From NCBI GenBank assembly GCA_947442115.1, contig CANEVK010000036.1, positions 1 through 13,436 of the forward strand: 13,436 nt of DNA, written 5' to 3'. Source of the stretch: Bacteriovoracaceae bacterium. Lineage in GTDB: Bacteria; Bdellovibrionota; Bacteriovoracia; Bacteriovoracales; Bacteriovoracaceae. Below the pieces are notes generated by a model. The model was given only the letters and a program-made list of their open reading frames with translations, did no database searches and was not told the origin of the DNA. How positions within the stretch are numbered: position 1 is the stretch's first letter; every line of letters starts with the position of its first letter. The position numbers and the translations under genes were made by a program. Of the stretch, positions 7,964-13,436 are shown one piece after another.

Positions 7964-9225
7964 ATGAATTAACTTATAAAAATAAAAAACTTCAATTCGC
8001 TGGCCAGGATATTAGTACTCTGGCCAAAAAATTTAAAACACCTTTTTTTGTCTATTCTGAAGAAATGCTGACTCAAAACTATGAACAGTTTTCTCATGGG
8101 GCCCTGAACGCTGGATTAATAAATCCCTTAATTTGTTTTGCGCTCAAATCAAATCCCAATAAAGAACTCATCAAGATTCTCGCTAAATTAGGTTCGGGAG
8201 CCGACATTGTTTCTGGTGGAGAATTAAAGCGCGCCCTTGAGGCGGGAATTCCCGCTGAAAAAATCGTTTTTTCTGGTGTAGGTAAAACTCAAGAAGAAAT
8301 TGAGTTTGCTCTTAAGCTTAAAGGTCAGGGTCTCAATTCCTTTAACGTTGAATCGCTAGAAGAATTAGAGCTCATTAATCAGTGTGCGAAGAAATTAAAA
8401 AAGACGGCCCGGATTTGTTTTCGCTTAAATCCAGTGGTTCAACCTAAAACTCATAAATATATTTCTACCGGAAATAAAACTCATAAGTTTGGACTGCTTG
8501 AAAAAGATATTCTCCAAAGCTTGGGACACGCGAAATACTGGAGTCACTCAAAGCTCGTGGGCCTTTCGGTTCACATTGGAAGCCAGCTGTTAGATCTCAA
8601 GGCAACGAAGACGGCCCTCGTTCGTCTTTCAGATGTCGCCTTAAAAACCAAAGCCCCTTTAGAGTTTTTAGATGTGGGTGGTGGTCTCGGTGTGGATTAT
8701 CATCCGGATGAAACTCATAAGATGCCACATATTGATACTTATATGAGTCTCATCAACGAGACACTTCAAAAATCATTTTACGCAAAATCGAGTCTCAGAC
8801 CTCGTATTGTATTTGAGCCCGGAAGAAGAATTGTCGCGAAGGCGGGACTTTTTGTGATGAAAGTTCTTCGTAATAAAATTTCTGAAGATAATCATTTTGT
8901 GATTGTTGATGGTGGGATGAATGATTTCATGCGCCCTTCCCTGTATGGCGCTTATCATGCGCTCTTACCAGTGAAAGATGCGCCTAAGACTGAGAAGTGC
9001 CATGTGGTAGGCCCCATTTGTGAAACCTCAGATTGCTTTGGCTCTGATCGTCCTCTTCCCGTTTTAAAAAGTGGTGATCTGCTGGTCCTTAAAGACACCG
9101 GTGCTTATGGCTACAGTATGGGTTCAAATTATAATCTCCGAGGACGCCCCCTTGAGCTACTCCTTGAGAAAAAGAAAAAAATCAGGGTGATTAATAAGGC
9201 CCAGGATTATTCAGAATTAACCTAA
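7960..9225 (+). CDS. lysA: Diaminopimelate decarboxylase
   Basis: LysA is a PLP-dependent fold-type III enzyme that decarboxylates meso-diaminopimelate to L-lysine. From ATG 7960 it is 421 residues, the usual length. K63 in CFALKSNPN is the expected PLP Schiff-base lysine. HIGSQ is at 205-209, the phosphate-binding glycine run VGGGLG at 239-244, EPGRR at 286-290, GPICETSD at 351-358 and the GAYGYSMGSNYN block at 381-392. An in-frame TTG at 7936 would add 8 residues but lacks a ribosome-binding site. At the ATG the nearest GGAG is about 20 nt upstream, so translation probably depends on coupling to pyrE through the ATGA overlap. Lysine synthesis has no direct link to UMP synthesis, so this is an unrelated gene at the end of the pyr operon. 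Confidence 0.96.
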   Translation: MNELTYKNKKLQFAGQDISTLAKKFKTPFFVYSEEMLTQNYEQFSHGALNAGLINPLICFALKSNPNKELIKILAKLGSGADIVSGGELKRALEAGIPAEKIVFSGVGKTQEEIEFALKLKGQGLNSFNVESLEELELINQCAKKLKKTARICFRLNPVVQPKTHKYISTGNKTHKFGLLEKDILQSLGHAKYWSHSKLVGLSVHIGSQLLDLKATKTALVRLSDVALKTKAPLEFLDVGGGLGVDYHPDETHKMPHIDTYMSLINETLQKSFYAKSSLRPRIVFEPGRRIVAKAGLFVMKVLRNKISEDNHFVIVDGGMNDFMRPSLYGAYHALLPVKDAPKTEKCHVVGPICETSDCFGSDRPLPVLKSGDLLVLKDTGAYGYSMGSNYNLRGRPLELLLEKKKKIRVINKAQDYSELT

Positions 9226-9228
9226 AAA

Positions 9229-9252
9229 AAAAGGGCCCTTTCGGGCCCTTTT
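9229..9252. terminator. Bidirectional intrinsic terminator between lysA and the secreted-protein gene
   Basis: AAAAGGGCCC (9229-9238) and GGGCCCTTTT (9243-9252) form a perfect 10-bp stem with a 4-nt loop. Read leftward, the stem runs into nine consecutive T, an ideal terminator for the minus-strand gene ending at 9255. Read rightward, the U-run is only four long, so it is a somewhat weaker terminator for the pyr-lysA operon. The A-tract begins inside the lysA TAA stop. Confidence 0.9.
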
Positions 9253-9254
9253 GC

Positions 9255-10190
9255 TTATCGTATCTTATAAACAAGAGTCTTCGACGTTTCGAGTGCATCA
9301 CCATACTGAGAAGCATTCATCAAGCTTCCCTTGGCCTTAAAGAAGGCTTTAGCTGTTAAGCTATATTTTCCATCTTCAAGATTTACACCAAGGCGATCAA
9401 TGTTCACATCAGCAGCTGAACCAGTGTTACTTGCTTTGATAACAATTTCTGAAGCTGTTAGCTCACGATCAAAGAGAACCTCATCAGATCCAAAGAACTT
9501 TTTCTTTTCAACATTTAAAGAGAAAGCAACATATGGATTATTATTCACTGGGCCCAATCCAAAAGTAAGAATAGAGTTTGAAAGAGAGATATTAGTCATC
9601 TTCAATGCTTTTAGAACTGGAGTTGATTCAATAAGCTCAATTGAATAAAGAGCATCCATGAACTTCATCGTTCCATTCATGCGAGAGCGGATATCTTGAT
9701 TTTTCAAGACGAGGAAGAATTTCTTAGAACCATCGGCCTGGATAGAAAGAGTGTCACCAAGAAGAGATACAGTGAATCTCTCACCTGGAGTGGCTTCCAT
9801 CGTAAGTTTTGTCACATCAAGCATCACGCGAGCATCAACATCGAAATCTTTAACTTCGTATGGAATTTGAACTGTCTGCTGACATGGGTAAGCCACTTGA
9901 CGATAAACGGGCTCTCTCCAACAGTTTCTTCCGCCTGGATGAGGGCGCGGGCCAGGGCCTGGACCCGGATAACCGCCGCCTGAGCAGATTGTACGGTAGC
10001 CAACAACCTCAGTTCTATAACAAGTCGTCGTACGAGTTTCAGTACGATATTCAGTATGAGTTTTCTCACCACGAAGAATCAGTTCAACTGAATCTTGAGA
10101 GCCATCATAAGTAAAAGATTTTGATTCACCACTAGAGGCCAGTGTGGAAAATGAAAGAGCGAGAGACAATAGTCCAACAACCAATTTCAT
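9255..10190 (-). CDS. Secreted protein of unknown function with Tyr-Arg-Thr repeat head
   Basis: I do not recognise a named family. The 311-residue product starts with a clear signal peptide (MKLVVGLLSLALSFSTLA, cleavage likely after A18), so it is exported to the periplasm or beyond. Residues 47-110 form an unusual head. It has four Y-R motifs (EYRTE 47-51, CYRTE 57-61, GYRTI 64-68, VYRQV 95-99), four cysteines (57, 69, 90, 103) that could form two disulfides, and a Gly/Pro-rich linker (about 71-87). Residues 112-311 look beta-rich with alternating hydrophobics and no further cysteine. No membrane anchor or lipobox is visible. A good ribosome-binding site AGGAG (10197-10201 on the opposite strand) lies 6 nt upstream. 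It is monocistronic, convergent with lysA, and ends at a strong terminator. A structural or envelope role is possible but unproven. Confidence 0.9.
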   Translation of the reverse strand: MKLVVGLLSLALSFSTLASSGESKSFTYDGSQDSVELILRGEKTHTEYRTETRTTTCYRTEVVGYRTICSGGGYPGPGPGPRPHPGGRNCWREPVYRQVAYPCQQTVQIPYEVKDFDVDARVMLDVTKLTMEATPGERFTVSLLGDTLSIQADGSKKFFLVLKNQDIRSRMNGTMKFMDALYSIELIESTPVLKALKMTNISLSNSILTFGLGPVNNNPYVAFSLNVEKKKFFGSDEVLFDRELTASEIVIKASNTGSAADVNIDRLGVNLEDGKYSLTAKAFFKAKGSLMNASQYGDALETSKTLVYKIR

Positions 10191-10298
10191 AGTTAACTCC
10201 TAGGTATTTAAACGTAACGGGTCAATACCACTAGAAGTATCACAGGGCAATGATTGTGAGGAGCCTTGGTTAGTCTTTGTAATTTTTACAGCGGTTTC

Positions 10299-10321
10299 TA
10301 GGGCCATTTTGGCCCTATTTT
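10299..10321 (+). terminator. GC-rich hairpin followed by TTTT, terminator-like on the plus strand
   Basis: TAGGGCC (10299-10305) and GGCCCTA (10311-10317) form a perfect 7-bp stem with a 5-nt loop, followed by TTTT at 10318-10321. It would work as an intrinsic terminator for rightward transcription, yet no plus-strand gene lies between lysA's own terminator and here. Read leftward there is no U-run. It may end an unseen plus-strand RNA, or be a structural part of the adjoining element, whose left arm shares base 10317. Confidence 0.35.
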
Positions 10322-10443
10322 GAAATGAACCAGTAAAGTCCGAAGCTTAAATTTAGTTTATTATCATTAAACGAGAAGAAGGACGCCACAGCAATTTCTA
10401 TAAGAAATAATAAATCATCCAGGAAAAATCTTGTTATTTTCAC
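10315..10443 (-). CDS. Possible 42-residue hydrophobic small protein within the inverted-repeat element
   Basis: GTG at 10443 opens 42 codons ending in TAG at 10317-10315. It is preceded by GGAGAGGG with 4 nt between the purine run and the GTG, a good Shine-Dalgarno. The peptide, VKITRFFLDDLLFLIEIAVA then SFFSFNDNKLNLSFGLYWFISK, has a hydrophobic stretch around residues 11-25 that could insert in a membrane, and it ends basic. The Shine-Dalgarno and the start codon both lie in a long hairpin (10415-10462), and the last six codons are the left arm of the 18-bp inverted repeat. I do not recognise the peptide. Size, hydrophobicity and an occluded start recall type I toxins, but an open frame of this length can arise by chance. 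Confidence 0.27.
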   Translation of the reverse strand: MKITRFFLDDLLFLIEIAVASFFSFNDNKLNLSFGLYWFISK

Positions 10444-10481
10444 AAGACCCTCTCCAGGATGAGACTGGTTCATTTCAAAAT
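10317..10481. repeat. 165-bp element bounded by a perfect 18-bp inverted repeat
   Basis: ATTTTGAAATGAACCAGT at 10317-10334 is exactly reverse-complementary to ACTGGTTCATTTCAAAAT at 10464-10481, with 129 bp between. Inside are further inverted repeats: the 48-nt hairpin at 10415-10462, ATTTCT/AGAAAT at 10394-10399 and 10403-10408, and GTTTA/TAAAC at 10356-10360 and 10368-10372. An 18-bp perfect match by chance in about 300 bp is extremely unlikely. I see no clear target-site duplication and no second copy in this window. It could be a MITE with terminal inverted repeats, or a structured RNA closed by an 18-bp helix with three hairpins inside. Confidence 0.7.
10415..10462 (-). promoter_or_regulatory. 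Long hairpin covering the start site of the small ORF (or cysS 3' end structure)
   Basis: Read on the minus strand, UCAUCC at 10462-10457 pairs with GGAUGA at 10420-10415. After one U-U mismatch GGA pairs with UCC. GAGG then pairs with UUUU through three wobbles and one A-U. After a bulged G, UCUUGU (10447-10442) pairs with ACAAGA (10434-10429) around a 7-nt loop. The whole is about 19 base pairs and buries the GGAG Shine-Dalgarno and most of the GTG start. An alternative role is transcription termination for gltX-cysS, since ACAAGA is followed by five T; the GC-poor stem makes that a weak terminator. Confidence 0.5.
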
Positions 10482-10497
10482 TTTAAGTAGTTTTAAT

Positions 10498-11931
10498 TTA
10501 CTGAATCTTCCAATCCGTCGAACCATCCGGATTATCTTTCAGCACAATATTTTTTGCTGTGAGTTCTTTGCGGATTTCATCGGCCCGGGCCCAATTTTTC
10601 TCTGACTTAGCGAGCTTTCTTTCTTCAATCAGTTTCTCAATCCAGGCCGCATCCACACCACTGGCCGAAGTGTCTTGCTCAAGCTCCTTAAGCTTCTCTA
10701 AAACGGCTTGAGGGTTTTCTGCCACAAGCCCCAAGGCCGCTGAGACAAATTTATTCGTTTTAAAAACTTGCGCTAGGGATTCATTACTTAAATTTTCTTT
10801 TTGCGCCTTCACATATCTTAAGAATGAGAAGTAGTGCCCCATCGCTCCCGCTGAATTAAAATCATTGGAGAGCTCTTCCATCATTTTATCCAAGCATTTT
10901 TCAATCTCAGGATCACACTCTCCTAAGGAGCTGGCCTTCATATTCTGGCACTCAAGAACAAATTCATGAATACGCTTCACTTCATCTAGGGCCTTTTGAA
11001 TGACTTCGTCACTCCACTCAAGGCGCGCACGGTAGTGCACGGAAAGCAGCACATGTCTGAGAACCTGGCCTCCGTACTTCTCAACGAAGTCACGGATCTT
11101 CACCACGTTGCCTAAAGATTTACTCATTTTTTCAGAGCCAAAATTTAAAAATTCATTATGGGCCCAATTGCGACAAAAGGGACACTGATTGGCCGCTTCG
11201 GATTGAGCAATTTCATTTTCATGGTGAGGAAACATCAGATCAACGCCACCATGATGGAGATCAAGAGTTTTACCGAGAAACTTTTTGGCCATGGCCGAAC
11301 ACTCGATGTGCCAACCTGGACGCCCTTTCCCCCATGGAGAATCCCATGAAGGCTCCCCGGCCTTGGCCGGCTTCCAGAGCACAAAGTCCGCAGGATTTTT
11401 TTTCTTCTGATCCACTTCAACTCGAATCCCGTGCTGAAGAGATTCTAAATCTTTCTTGGATAATTTTCCGTACTCAGCAAAACTTGGCACATGAAAAAGA
11501 ACTTCACCATCCACCACATAGCCTGATCCATTCTTAATAATATCTTGAATCATGTCGATAATTTCAGGCATGGTTTCAGACACTTTAGGTGTGTGAGTTG
11601 CTGGCATCATCCCCAGTGAGTTCATGTCTTTTTCACACTCTTTCACAAATAGGGCCGCATGCTCTAAAGCATCTCGCTTAAGCTCGCGAGCGCGGTCAAT
11701 AATCTTATCATCCACATCAGTATAATTTCGAACAAAAGTCACATCATAACCAAAAGCTCTGAGCACGCGATTAAAAAGATCTCCTACCACGAGGGCCCGG
11801 GCATTTCCGATATGAAGAAAATCATAAGTCGTGGGCCCACAGGAATAGAATTTCACTTTCCCTGCCTCAATCGGCTCAAAGGTTTCTTTTTTACGAGTTA
11901 GGTTATTATGAATTTTAATTTCACGAGGCAT
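10498..11931 (-). CDS. cysS: Cysteinyl-tRNA synthetase
   Basis: It charges tRNA-Cys with cysteine using ATP. The 477-residue class Ia synthetase has the HIGH-type motif HIGN at residues 40-43 (inside YDFLHIGNAR), KMSKS at 268-272, and the expected active-site zinc ligands C31 (YSCGPTTY), C211 (WHIECSAM), H236 and E240 (FPHHENE). The C-terminal helical region ends in a normal CysRS tail (NWARADEIRKELTAKNIVLKDNPDGSTDWK). A feature I do not expect is a CPFC at 250-253 (QCPFCRNWAHNE), at the position where relatives usually have a non-cysteine loop before the W-x-H. The ATG follows the gltX stop after 2 nt, with AAGGA in the last gltX codons, so the two are one operon. No strong terminator is evident downstream. 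Confidence 0.97.
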   Translation of the reverse strand: MPREIKIHNNLTRKKETFEPIEAGKVKFYSCGPTTYDFLHIGNARALVVGDLFNRVLRAFGYDVTFVRNYTDVDDKIIDRARELKRDALEHAALFVKECEKDMNSLGMMPATHTPKVSETMPEIIDMIQDIIKNGSGYVVDGEVLFHVPSFAEYGKLSKKDLESLQHGIRVEVDQKKKNPADFVLWKPAKAGEPSWDSPWGKGRPGWHIECSAMAKKFLGKTLDLHHGGVDLMFPHHENEIAQSEAANQCPFCRNWAHNEFLNFGSEKMSKSLGNVVKIRDFVEKYGGQVLRHVLLSVHYRARLEWSDEVIQKALDEVKRIHEFVLECQNMKASSLGECDPEIEKCLDKMMEELSNDFNSAGAMGHYFSFLRYVKAQKENLSNESLAQVFKTNKFVSAALGLVAENPQAVLEKLKELEQDTSASGVDAAWIEKLIEERKLAKSEKNWARADEIRKELTAKNIVLKDNPDGSTDWKIQ

Positions 11932-11933
11932 AA

Positions 11934-13376
11934 TTATCCTTTCAAATGCTCAACTCTTTTTTTCAAGACAGTCACGGGTGTGAGTGGAATCAGAAATTTT
12001 AAATCCGGGCCGTGATCATGTCCCGTCAGGGCCGCGCGCACACCTTGAAAAAGGGGCTTACCTTTCACGCCCATTTCTTTTTTCACATGATCCATCCACG
12101 TATTAAGTTCTGCCTCAGTCACAAATTCACTGCTCGCCTTCTCTACCTCTGCACTAATAAAAGAAACAATTTTCGGCGTGGTTTCCCAGCTCATGATTTC
12201 TTTTAAAGGTTCCGTCATCTCTGGCTTTTCTTTTAAGATGAGCTCATTCACGAGTTTCGGAAAATCCGTCACAAACTGAGCGTACTTTGTGAGAAGCCCC
12301 ACACAGGAGTTTTTCCACTCAGCACTTTGCTTTTTAAAGAACTCACTCTCTGGCTCTTTTTCAATCAGCTCAATAAGATCACTGACAGGCATCTTCTTCA
12401 CATGCTCACCATTAACCCATTTGAGTTTTTCAAGATCATACATCGCTGCATGGGCCGAGAAACGATCAAGGCTAAAGACTTTAAAGAGATCTGTCTTATC
12501 AAAAATATCTTTCTCCTCAGGATGAGACCAACCTAAGAGGCAAAGATAGTTACACATGGCCTCTGGGAGGTAGTGTTCATTACGATATAAATTCACTGAG
12601 GTGGCCCCATGGCGCTTAGAAAGTTTCTGACGGTCATGTCCAATCAACAGAGACACGTGAGCAAACTCTGGAAGTTTTGCTCCCAGAGCTTCATAGATCA
12701 TGAGCTGGCGAACAGTATTGTTAAGATGATCTTCCCCGCGAATAACGTGAGTGATGTCCATCAACATATCATCAATCACGCAGCAGTAGTTATACACCGG
12801 AAGTCCATTGGATCTCACGATCACAAAGTCTCCCACCATACCTTCTGGATAAGTCACATGACCTTTTACTTTATCATTCAAGGTATAAGACTTTTTGTAC
12901 GCGCGAAAACGGATCGCTGCTTTCTCACCTTTTTTTACGCGCTCTAAAGCTTCAGCTTTAAACTGAGGCTCTTTCCATTTCCCTTCATAGTGCGGATCAC
13001 GCCCTTCAGCTTCGGCCTTCGCCTTCATCGCTTCGAGTTCTTCTTCAGTACAGAAGTCATAGTAAGCGAGATCTTTTTCAATCAAAGTTTGAGCATATTT
13101 TTGGTAAATTTCTGAGCGCTCAGATTGGCGGTAAGGGGCATACTTAGGATTGGGTTTATCCGGACCTTCATCGTGGTGAATCCCGAGCCATTTAAGATCA
13201 TCAATTTGAAGTCTTTCGTACTCAGCTTGGGAGCGTTCAAGATCTGTATCTTCGATCCGGAGGATGAAAGTGCCTCCAATGGCCTTAGCGTAGAGATAAT
13301 TATAAAGAGCGGTTCTAGCACCCCCGATATGAAGGTACCCAGTTGGGGATGGGGCAAAACGGACACGTACAGTCAT
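11934..13376 (-). CDS. gltX: Glutamyl-tRNA synthetase
   Basis: It charges tRNA-Glu (and possibly tRNA-Gln, if GatCAB is present) with glutamate. The 480-residue class Ib enzyme shows RFAPSPTGYLHIGGAR with the HIGH-type HIGG at 16-19, RIEDTD at 40-45, IRGEDHLNNT at 212-221 and KLSKR at 251-255. The zinc-binding CxC...CxxxH-type insert seen in E. coli GluRS is degenerate here: the corresponding segment reads YYDFCTEEELE...HYEGKWK with one cysteine (C109), so this is a zinc-less form, as in many bacteria. Whether it is discriminating cannot be judged by eye. GAGGAG (13385-13390 on the opposite strand) lies 8 nt before the ATG. It is the first gene of the gltX-cysS pair. Confidence 0.97.
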   Translation of the reverse strand: MTVRVRFAPSPTGYLHIGGARTALYNYLYAKAIGGTFILRIEDTDLERSQAEYERLQIDDLKWLGIHHDEGPDKPNPKYAPYRQSERSEIYQKYAQTLIEKDLAYYDFCTEEELEAMKAKAEAEGRDPHYEGKWKEPQFKAEALERVKKGEKAAIRFRAYKKSYTLNDKVKGHVTYPEGMVGDFVIVRSNGLPVYNYCCVIDDMLMDITHVIRGEDHLNNTVRQLMIYEALGAKLPEFAHVSLLIGHDRQKLSKRHGATSVNLYRNEHYLPEAMCNYLCLLGWSHPEEKDIFDKTDLFKVFSLDRFSAHAAMYDLEKLKWVNGEHVKKMPVSDLIELIEKEPESEFFKKQSAEWKNSCVGLLTKYAQFVTDFPKLVNELILKEKPEMTEPLKEIMSWETTPKIVSFISAEVEKASSEFVTEAELNTWMDHVKKEMGVKGKPLFQGVRAALTGHDHGPDLKFLIPLTPVTVLKKRVEHLKG

Positions 13377-13436
13377 AGCAATGGCTCCTCAATAATGAAT
13401 GAGCAACATCCTACACTTAAACGAGGTCCTTTGAGA
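13377..13436 (-). promoter_or_regulatory. gltX upstream region with ribosome-binding site
   Basis: Read on the minus strand this 60-bp edge holds GAGGAG 8 nt before the gltX ATG. A weak possible promoter is TTTAAG, an 18-nt spacer and CATTAT. The window ends too soon to say whether another gene precedes gltX or whether a T-box-like leader exists. Confidence 0.3.

Larger units (their letters stand above)
10191..10497. other. 307-bp intergenic region packed with inverted repeats
   Basis: This is the longest stretch without a conventional gene. Its left part (about 10191-10298) should hold the leader and promoter of the secreted-protein gene. On the minus strand TTGCCC, a 17-nt spacer and TATTGA is a weak possible promoter. 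Its right part (10299-10481) holds nested inverted repeats, listed separately, and a possible small ORF. The cysS operon must also terminate somewhere here. No tRNA, no transposase and no CRISPR repeat is visible. Confidence 0.6.

Noticed and set aside
9331..10114. Several open frames overlapping the secreted-protein gene on both strands
   Set aside because: The 9255-10190 frame has a signal peptide, ribosome-binding site and terminator; the overlapping frames have none.
10305..10490. Complete insertion sequence at the inverted repeat
   Set aside because: Only 129 bp lie between the arms, with no transposase and no target-site duplication; at most a non-autonomous MITE.
10191..10497. tRNA, CRISPR array or recombination attachment site
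   Set aside because: No cloverleaf with CCA-end features, no regularly spaced direct repeats, and no integrase or tRNA fragment nearby.

Overview
This window is an ordinary chromosomal block of a bacterium with a GC content in the low to mid forties (my estimate). It carries DNA repair, pyrimidine and lysine biosynthesis, one secreted protein of unknown function, and two aminoacyl-tRNA synthetases. The signature is Gram-negative-like. PyrB resembles the Bacillus-type enzyme, the codon use is AT-leaning with a strong excess of GGCC, and the secreted protein has a Tyr-Arg-Thr-rich, Cys-containing head. My best guess is a Bdellovibrionota lineage such as the Bacteriovorax/Peredibacter group, but this is inference and no marker gene here settles it.

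Layout. Positions 1-1314 (minus) hold the first 438 codons of uvrB, cut by the window edge. A 178-bp divergent intergenic region follows, with two perfect short palindromes and a possible 45-codon leader ORF. Positions 1493-9225 (plus) are one tight operon, pyrB-carA-carB-pyrF-pyrE-lysA, with ATGA overlaps or 1-nt gaps at every junction. CarAB makes carbamoyl phosphate, PyrB condenses it with aspartate, and PyrE and PyrF carry out the last two steps to UMP. The middle steps (PyrC, PyrD) are not encoded here. LysA makes lysine from meso-diaminopimelate and is the odd member. A GGGCCC hairpin terminator overlaps the lysA stop and serves both lysA and the convergent gene.

Positions 9255-10190 (minus) encode a signal-peptide protein of unknown function. 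Positions 10191-10497 contain no conventional gene but are the most unusual part of the window. A perfect 18-bp inverted repeat encloses 129 bp full of further hairpins, and a 42-codon ORF on the minus strand has its ribosome-binding site and GTG start buried in a long hairpin. Positions 13376-10498 (minus) are a gltX-cysS operon with a 2-nt gap, supplying glutamyl- and cysteinyl-tRNA.

The protein-coding genes are mostly standard housekeeping genes. The candidate for something undescribed is the structured 165-bp element at 10317-10481. It could be a MITE-like repeat, a structured RNA, or a fold-back mRNA for a small hydrophobic peptide; the sequence alone does not decide between these.
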